Assembly (NCBI RefSeq): GCF_014356525.2
Contig: NC_052509.1
Coordinates: 33,771,584-33,835,583, forward strand
Source of the DNA: Nilaparvata lugens
Lineage: Eukaryota; Arthropoda; Insecta; Hemiptera; Delphacidae
DNA: 64,000 bases
Direction of reading: 5' to 3'
In this document: one piece after another, positions 57,934 through 64,000 of the stretch
Layout of the letters: each line of letters begins with the position of its first letter
How positions within the stretch are numbered: position 1 is the stretch's first letter
Position numbers and translations under genes: made by a program
Notes under the pieces: model-generated
Seen by the model: the letters and a program-made list of their open reading frames with translations, nothing else
What the model was told of the DNA's origin: nothing
Databases searched by the model: none

Positions 57934-60096
57934 TAGGTGTGCCGCAGCACTCAACTGTGACGCGAGATCGGCCAGGTGTGTCGCGAAACGTCTGACTGTA
58001 ACTATTTTATGTATTTATTATTTTTTGACTCTGTAATTATTTTTAGTTTCTTTGATTTATTAAATACCCAGCCTATCTTATAAATTCCTTAAAATATTCA
58101 ATCACTTCAATATACAACTGTATGAATCTTTCTTTCTGTATTTATTTGTATATCAATAGTTAAACTCGTGTATCTTGGTTGTTTGAATGATGTATTTCCA
58201 ACTTTCTCCTTCATGCATTACACTGTCTTATTGATTCTCTTATTGAAAATTGACAAAAAATAATTCAAATTATGGTAAATTCATTTTTCGGTTATTTAAA
58301 TGACACATTTTATAAGAAAATTAAAAAAAATTGAAGCCTAACAAATAGAGGCTGCAAAACTATTGGCTACAATCCTTATCGAATGTATTACAAAAATTTG
58401 AATTAAAAACTAGCTTGTCCAGCGAAATGAAACATTTTTCAATACTCCTATCTCATTCAGGAAATTCAGCAAGTCATCTCACAAAATGAGTCGAAGAATG
58501 CTATTCTAAAAATGGAGTTGAAGACTCTGCTCATGGATGTTCATTTCAATACAGGTTCATGTCTACTACCGCTGACTCCAGTTTTAAATTTTATTCAGCC
58601 TAATCTGTTTCAAGTGTTCAGTTACTCTTATGGCTTAGTCAGTTACTTGATGACTATGTTACAATATTCTGTGTTCTTTGCTCTTTTTAACTTAGTTTTA
58701 GGTGTTCAATTATATTTCAGTTTAGTCAGCTACTTAATTTAGTTTATTTCCCATTCTATTAACCATTGAGTTTGAGTAGCCTAAAATCAATCAAGTTGCC
58801 AGAATTCCCTCATTTTTTTCACATATTATATTATATATTTTTCATAGTTTTTCCTATCCACTCTATTTTCACATGTATTCTCAACTGAAACAATCAAAAA
58901 TAATAAGTGTCGTACAGCCATCCTATTTGAAATAATGCGTGATGAACACAAAACAGCTGAATATATACTGTTGGGGCACCAGATTGACATATGGCTAGAT
59001 TCAACTCCCAGGTGCCCAGGCAATGGCGCACTATACTGCCATTGTAACACAACTCTTGAATAAACAGCCAACATTCAAACCATTCGACACTGATTTGACA
59101 TCTGAATTAGAACTGTTATCACATTGAGTAAAAGTCGAGTAACTATTATCTGTAACTATATTATCTGTTCATTTCATCTGCCAACAAATTATGAAAATGA
59201 AATTTCAAATGAGTGAATTTCGATTGGAATTCTTCATATCACAAAAAAGGACAATTAAAAAAGGTTTGAAAAGGTTTTGTTTATGAAAAAGATTTTCATA
59301 AGAAGGACAATTTCCATGTATCTATCCAGTTTTTCCAGTGGAATGAATTTATTTAATCAAAAACTTCAACATACAATATTCAATTACTGCTGATACGGTC
59401 CTGCCAACTATTAACTCTCCATCCTTTTTATAGTCTGTGTGAATACAGTAGTAGAGTGATATGAAGCAACGCACTGCGAGTCGATTTCAATTAAATTCCT
59501 TGATAGAATTTTCAAAGCATCGGCATGGGAATGACGCTGTGTCGTACGGTGCAGACGACGACATCCCACTAAATCTCGAGTCGTTTTGTTTGAATTTTTG
59601 AGAACAAGATTTGTTCACTCACTGCCTCACATATCAGCGAGGGTTCGAGTTTTTTAGAAGCGTGGGTAGCTGTAAATATGTTGAACGCATGTAACCGTAA
59701 ATATGCCTTTTACGATGTCATCCGACGTTTAATATAATAAAGTGAATATAAATGTGCCACAATTTACTTTTAGTTCATAGGCGCAACGTGAAACAAGCAA
59801 ATTATTATTCTTCAGAAAATAGTTTTTTTGGAAAGCAATTTTTCTCCAGTAAAAATGTGGAAATAACTTCTTCCTCTCAGTTATTTTGTTTGGCGTTTTT
59901 ACGGCCTTTCACCTTTGATGTTCTCCAAAAATTCTCCTGTTTGGGGAAGGATAGTTGATCAAAATATTTTCGAGAAGTGAAGCTCGCATACAAGTGGAGC
60001 ATATTATTTGTAGATGAATCAAATGAGACTGAAGTCTAGTTAGTTTAGATCGATTAATAGAATATTATTATCGATTAATATCATGTTTATAGTTTA
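57934..60096. other. No gene seen (about 2 kb)
   Basis: AT-rich sequence. The ORFs at 58512-58742 and 58826-59074 are unrecognised and hydrophobic or low complexity. Confidence 0.35.
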
Positions 60097-60318
60097 CTAG
60101 CAAGTAACGCGTGCTCCGCAAGGGTCTATTTTAAAACTTGACATAATGAAATCTTGAAGAGTTGAAAATAGGCTTTTCACCATGCTCGGTTAATTAAGAA
60201 TCTATATGCAAAATTTCAAGTTAATCAGTCCAGTAGTTCAGACGTGATGATGCGTCAAACATAATTTTCCTATCCCGTACGTGTAAAAGCCAGTTCTTTA
60301 ACTTTATTATAGTATAGA
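60097..60318 (-). mobile_element. Short non-autonomous Helitron, family 2
   Basis: On the minus strand it begins TCTATACTATAATAAAG and ends GCGTTACTTGCTAG followed by T. The 3' 35 bases and the internal GTACGGGATAGGAAAAT and GACGCATCATCACG blocks are shared with the copies at 8035 and 60650. The 222-bp length leaves no coding capacity. Confidence 0.75.
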
Positions 60319-60329
60319 GAGATGATAGA

Positions 60330-60600
60330 TAGATGGATGATTTATCAGTATCTTTGAATATGAATAACTTTGAACCCGTTTAAGATGTTGATGTGCGGTT
60401 TTCACCATTCATTTTCTGTATCTCTTGAAATTCTGTATCGAAATCATGTATCATATAACCACCAGCCATTAAACAAAATGAAGTTAGATTTAATATGGCG
60501 GTTCCAAGATGGCGGACCAAAATTTTGATGAGACAGAAAATCAGTTATTTTTTTTAGAATAGGATCCCCAATCATATATATCTTCTAATTTCCCTTTAAA
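60330..60600. repeat. Dispersed repeat with 'AAGATGGCGG' block
   Basis: TATGGCGGTTCCAAGATGGC and its surroundings resemble the repeat at 49380-49420 and lie between two Helitron relics. Non-coding. Confidence 0.4.
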
Positions 60601-60649
60601 AAGAATGGTTCAGCTGGTTCCTTACAACAACTGGAAGCTTAATGAATTG

Positions 60650-60866
60650 AAAACTTGAAAAACTGAAAACTAGACGTAATGAAATCTTGAAGAATTAAAA
60701 ATAGGCCTATAACCATCCTCGGTTAATTAGGAATCTATTAATTAATCAGTGTAGTATAGTTTAGTCGTGATGATGCGTCAAACATAATTTTCCTATCCCG
60801 TACTATAAAAGAATAAGATATAGATTCTTTTTAACCCCTATTAGCCAGTTCTTTCCTTTATTATAG
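60650..60866 (-). mobile_element. Decayed Helitron family 2 copy
   Basis: Blocks shared with 60097-60318 in the same order: TAGACGTAATGAAATCTTGA, ACCATCCTCGGTTAATTA, GATGATGCGTCAAACATAAT and CCTATCCCGTAC. An additional insertion lies near 60810-60850 and the CTAG end is lost. Confidence 0.6.
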
Positions 60867-61078
60867 CATTGATCAGCTTGACTAGATAATAGCCTACATC
60901 ATCTCTGAAAACTGTTAAATAAATTCGCGTGCACTCAGCCTGACCTGTTTAGCATTTGCATCAATAATTTATGACATTCAGAATATAGCATTTAGTCATT
61001 CAGAGTAGAATACGTCTTCTAGTGAGATAATGAACTAGCTTAGCTAGCTAGTGATAGCTTGTTAAAAATGAGTACGAA

Positions 61079-61215
61079 TTGAATGAATGAATGAATAATT
61101 TATTTGCCAAAAGAACAAAATACAAAAAACTTTACGAAAAATAAATAAGTATATGCTACTGCACTTAACTAAAATACATAAATGTTAATTTATTCAATTT
61201 TCAATTATATATTTT
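61079..61215 (-). repeat. LINE 3' UTR relic with (ATTC)n tail
   Basis: On the minus strand the sequence ends in (ATTC)n (61078-61097 on the plus strand is GAATGAATGAATGAAT) after an A/T-rich 3' UTR. Plus-strand TTATTTGCCA beside it also occurs near 3275. No coding part. Confidence 0.45.
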
Positions 61216-61929
61216 CAATGGCATTGCTAGCATGGATAATTGAGAAGGGCTATACTTCAGCTGAAATATTGCTTTAGCATTTGATTAGCTTTAGTGATAC
61301 AGAAATATTTGGAAGTATATCAGTGGGAAATTATGAAGTGTAAAATTTAATATGCTAACAATGCTAACAATATCAAAGTCTTATTCTTTCAATTTTGTTG
61401 CAGTTTGAGCTGCAAGTTGTTAGTAGATAAAGAGTAGAAGAATTGTCTCAAATTAATAGCCAATGAGTTGTTGATCAATTATTATTATTCAGCAGTATAG
61501 CAGGCCTACTAGGATGAAATAATTCTCAAACTTACAACCTCACTATCTTACTAGCATTTTCAACATTCTCTGGGAGCTTTATGAGGCAACGCATGAATGA
61601 ATCTCACTTGGATAGGCCTACTTTGGAACAAGAGCCGCGTAAACGCAGTGGCATCGCTTGGATCAACATGCCACTTACTCAAATTACAGTTTCATTAGCA
61701 TGAGATATATCACGCATATATAACGGATATATTATCTCCGTTGCTCATTCAGTGATATTTCTACTTGGAGATCGACTTCCTGATAAGGCCACTACTAAAC
61801 TGTTTCCCAAATCCAAAGTAGGATGATTCTTTTCGAAATTCCAACACCCCTAGAGATGCCTTTTTGAGAAATAGGTCTTCCGAACAGTAGAAACCATAGG
61901 ATTTATATACGGGACACGTATCGACCCCT
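61216..61929. other. No gene seen
   Basis: No supported feature. Confidence 0.35.
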
Positions 61930-62480
61930 GGTGAGATATCTTTATGTTCTCCCTCTTGTCCACGATTTTTTCTTTTCTCTCCTTTTATACCTTCTCTCTT
62001 TCTTTCTGTCCCTTTTCCTCCACTTCTTTTCCCTCTTCTCCTTTCATTTCATACCTTTCTCTTGCTTCTTCTCAATCATTTCCCTCTCACTCCTTATTAT
62101 TTTGTTTTCTACTTATTCATAAACCTCCTTGTAGAAAAACTTAATTCATTTTCGCATATTTTCCTTCCAGTTTCTCCTTTCTCTTAAACTTCTTCCTTTC
62201 CAACTCATACTCCTTTTCCTTATTTTTCTTATCCTCTTTCTCCATTGTCTTCTTCTCCTTCTTTTTAGCTTTCTCATTCTCCACATCATCCATTATTTCT
62301 TTTTTTCTTCTTTTTTCATATTTTCCTATGTATAATTTTATTATCCGCTCTACGAATATTCTCCATCTTCTCCTCATTCTCATTATTTCTCTTGGCACTC
62401 TTATCAACTATTCAAAATATGAATCCTTGTTTGTATATTTGTTCTTCTATATTTTCCTTCATCTCTTGTTTCATCTCTTG
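61930..62480 (+). repeat. Pyrimidine-rich tract
   Basis: About 550 bases strongly biased to C and T on the plus strand. ORFs across it are compositional: F/S/L-rich on the plus strand and K/E/R-rich on the minus strand (62141-62407). No conserved protein is recognisable. Confidence 0.6.
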
Positions 62481-62689
62481 TCTCCACTGCTTCATCTTGG
62501 TGGTCATGGTTGATTGCACTGTAAGACAGCTGGCAGGTGGTGTAAGGATCGACTACTGAATGGAGCAACATTTAAAAGACATTTCATAACCGAAGTCCAT
62601 ATGGCACCTGGTGTCGCTTTGTTTTCTGTAACCTCTACTCTTCATCTGAAGCTATTCGAGTTTTCGAAAGTCAGCCTCCATTTTGGTAG

Positions 62690-63112
62690 TCACTGCTTAG
62701 GTTATCAATATCGGGACACCGAGCTTCCCTCGTTATTTTTTTATTTATTGCTAAACAGAGCTCAATTATTTAAAATGATTGGGGGAGGACTAACAGCCAA
62801 AGCCCAAAACTGTTTCTTCCCCGAATTTTGATTTATACACTATAAATATTCCAAAAAGTACGTTATGTTCCATACTCTTGATTTCAGGTCAAATTCTCAG
62901 TCCAAACATTTGAAAGCAGAAAAGTTCTAATTTATATTGTTCACAAACCAAATTGAATAACAAAATAACACTCACTAAACACTTATTTCGTGAAAATCGT
63001 TAGAGCCGTTTTCGAGATTCGTTGGACATAAATAACCATGAATAAATATAAATAACCAAATATGAAAATATATTCAGATATACAGAAATTGCTCGCTTAA
63101 TATAATAGGGTA
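62690..63112 (+). repeat. Dispersed repeat
   Basis: The start 'ACCGAGCTTCCCTCGTTATTT' and the end 'AAATTGCTCGCTTAATATAATAGG' have the look of a common insect repeat, with GTTAGAGCCGTTTTCGAGATTCG inside. The preceding ORF at 62514-62831 runs into it and is probably not a gene. Class unassigned. Confidence 0.45.
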
Positions 63113-64000
63113 GGATACTTCACAGGGATTAAAATATAAATAAACGTATTCAAAAAGCAATCAGTTCCTTAAATTCTAGAAGAAACCTTCTCTTACTAAC
63201 TTCATTCCTAGTACAAAGAGTATGAGGAACTTGATTAGTAATTCGTAATAGCGTTCGTGATAAGTGAATGAAGTATAATATTTTATATTTTGAAAAGTGT
63301 AAAATGAAGTGAATGTACTAAAACTCGACAAGCGATTGGGTCAATTGGGTGGGTTTTAATCAAGACCGGGGTATCATGTTGAACAGCGAAAAATTTCGAA
63401 TATTAATGATAAAATGAGGGCAGTGCTAATAAACGATTCTTGTGAACGTTTTTAGCCAAGCATACTCGAACCGAACAAAAACAGAAACTAATAAGAACGA
63501 TTCTGGAAGCTGGAAGAATCGTTTTTAAATAAAGTTATTTATTCCCGTTATTGCAGGTCAATAATAATTAGGAAGTTGTTCCATATCAGAATTGATTCAC
63601 ATTTCTTTCATACAGACAGCGGAAATATAACCAGACAGTTTTCTCCATTGAAAGAATATTCTCCACCAATAAAAATATCTTCAAAATTGTTGTTGTATTC
63701 TTTATTCTTTGTGTCGGTCGAGCTGCATAATGTCAAACGAAGTGACAGGAGAAGTCGGCTAACAAATCACCTACTAGAAGAGGAAGATGAGAGAGACAGC
63801 AAGTAGCTGATACGAGGGTGGCTGGGTGATTTATCAAGTGCCCCAAGACAAATGCTGGATGTCGCATGTCACTTGACTGGTCAGTAAATGGCATTCTAGC
63901 ACGCGTGCTAGTACTGTAACCATATTATTTTTCCAATGAATAATCCAGCCTTTGAACTCTAAATGTAATCTGTCATATACTAAGCTTATAGTTGCAACAT
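63113..64000. other. No gene seen
   Basis: AT-rich to the end of the window. The ORF at 63576-63806 is unrecognised. Confidence 0.35.

Noticed and set aside
62141..62407. Lysine/glutamate-rich coiled-coil gene
   Set aside because: Compositional effect of a pyrimidine-rich tract; no conserved motif.
62514..62831. 105-aa gene
   Set aside because: No domain, and it runs into a dispersed repeat.

Overview
This window looks like AT-rich, intron-scale nuclear DNA from an insect. The dominant content is transposable elements (TEs) and their relics: non-LTR retrotransposons, Helitrons, hAT and PIF/Harbinger elements, tRNA-derived SINEs and microsatellites. Several dispersed repeats look, from memory, like planthopper (Hemiptera: Delphacidae, for example Nilaparvata) repeats. 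That assignment is inference and not proven by anything here. I found no complete host protein-coding gene. The window is probably intergenic or a very long intron.

The main object is a nearly full-length non-LTR retrotransposon on the minus strand (about 14991-21744). In reading order it has ORF1 (gag-like, with three zinc knuckles, split by a -1 frame change at a perfect A_AAA_AAG heptamer), a 650-residue ORF with a complete superfamily 1 (SF1) helicase of the kind found in alphavirus-like RNA viruses, and ORF2 (AP endonuclease plus reverse transcriptase, split by a frameshift). It ends in a 3' UTR with an AATAAA signal and a (TAGAAA)n tail. The ORFs overlap by 14 and 8 nt, which suggests coupled translation. 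A LINE carrying a viral-type helicase is the most interesting system here. I recall that viral helicase domains in insect retrotransposon polypeptides have been reported, so the class may not be new, but this ORF layout deserves comparison.

Layout. 1-8000: dispersed repeats and a 3' LINE fragment (3365-3940). 8035-8280: short Helitron. 9344-9527: island of strong hairpins. 10.5-14.3 kb: hAT terminus, LINE C-terminal fragment, Harbinger-type MITE with TTA duplications, DDE transposase relic. 15-21.7 kb: the helicase LINE. 22-27 kb: little of note apart from microsatellites and possible regulatory motifs. 27688-28353 and 43457-44118: two copies of a 0.66-kb Helitron. 33305-34408: composite inverted-end repeat. 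42378-42580 and 45031-45350: fold-back elements. 44.4-44.9 kb: a possible promoter and first exon. 46.5-49.6 kb: MITE, SINE, Helitron, jockey relic and a GT repeat. 50126-51227: 1.1-kb array of an 8-bp unit. 51527-52663 and 54579-55602: two hAT elements with exact 8-bp target duplications. 53848-54100: SINE. 55683-57933: a 2.2-kb palindrome made of two inverted Harbinger derivatives. 60-63 kb: Helitron relics, dispersed repeats and a pyrimidine-rich tract.

The elements do not form a host pathway. The autonomous LINE would have supplied its own replication proteins. The Helitron, hAT, Harbinger and SINE copies are non-autonomous and would depend on proteins encoded elsewhere.
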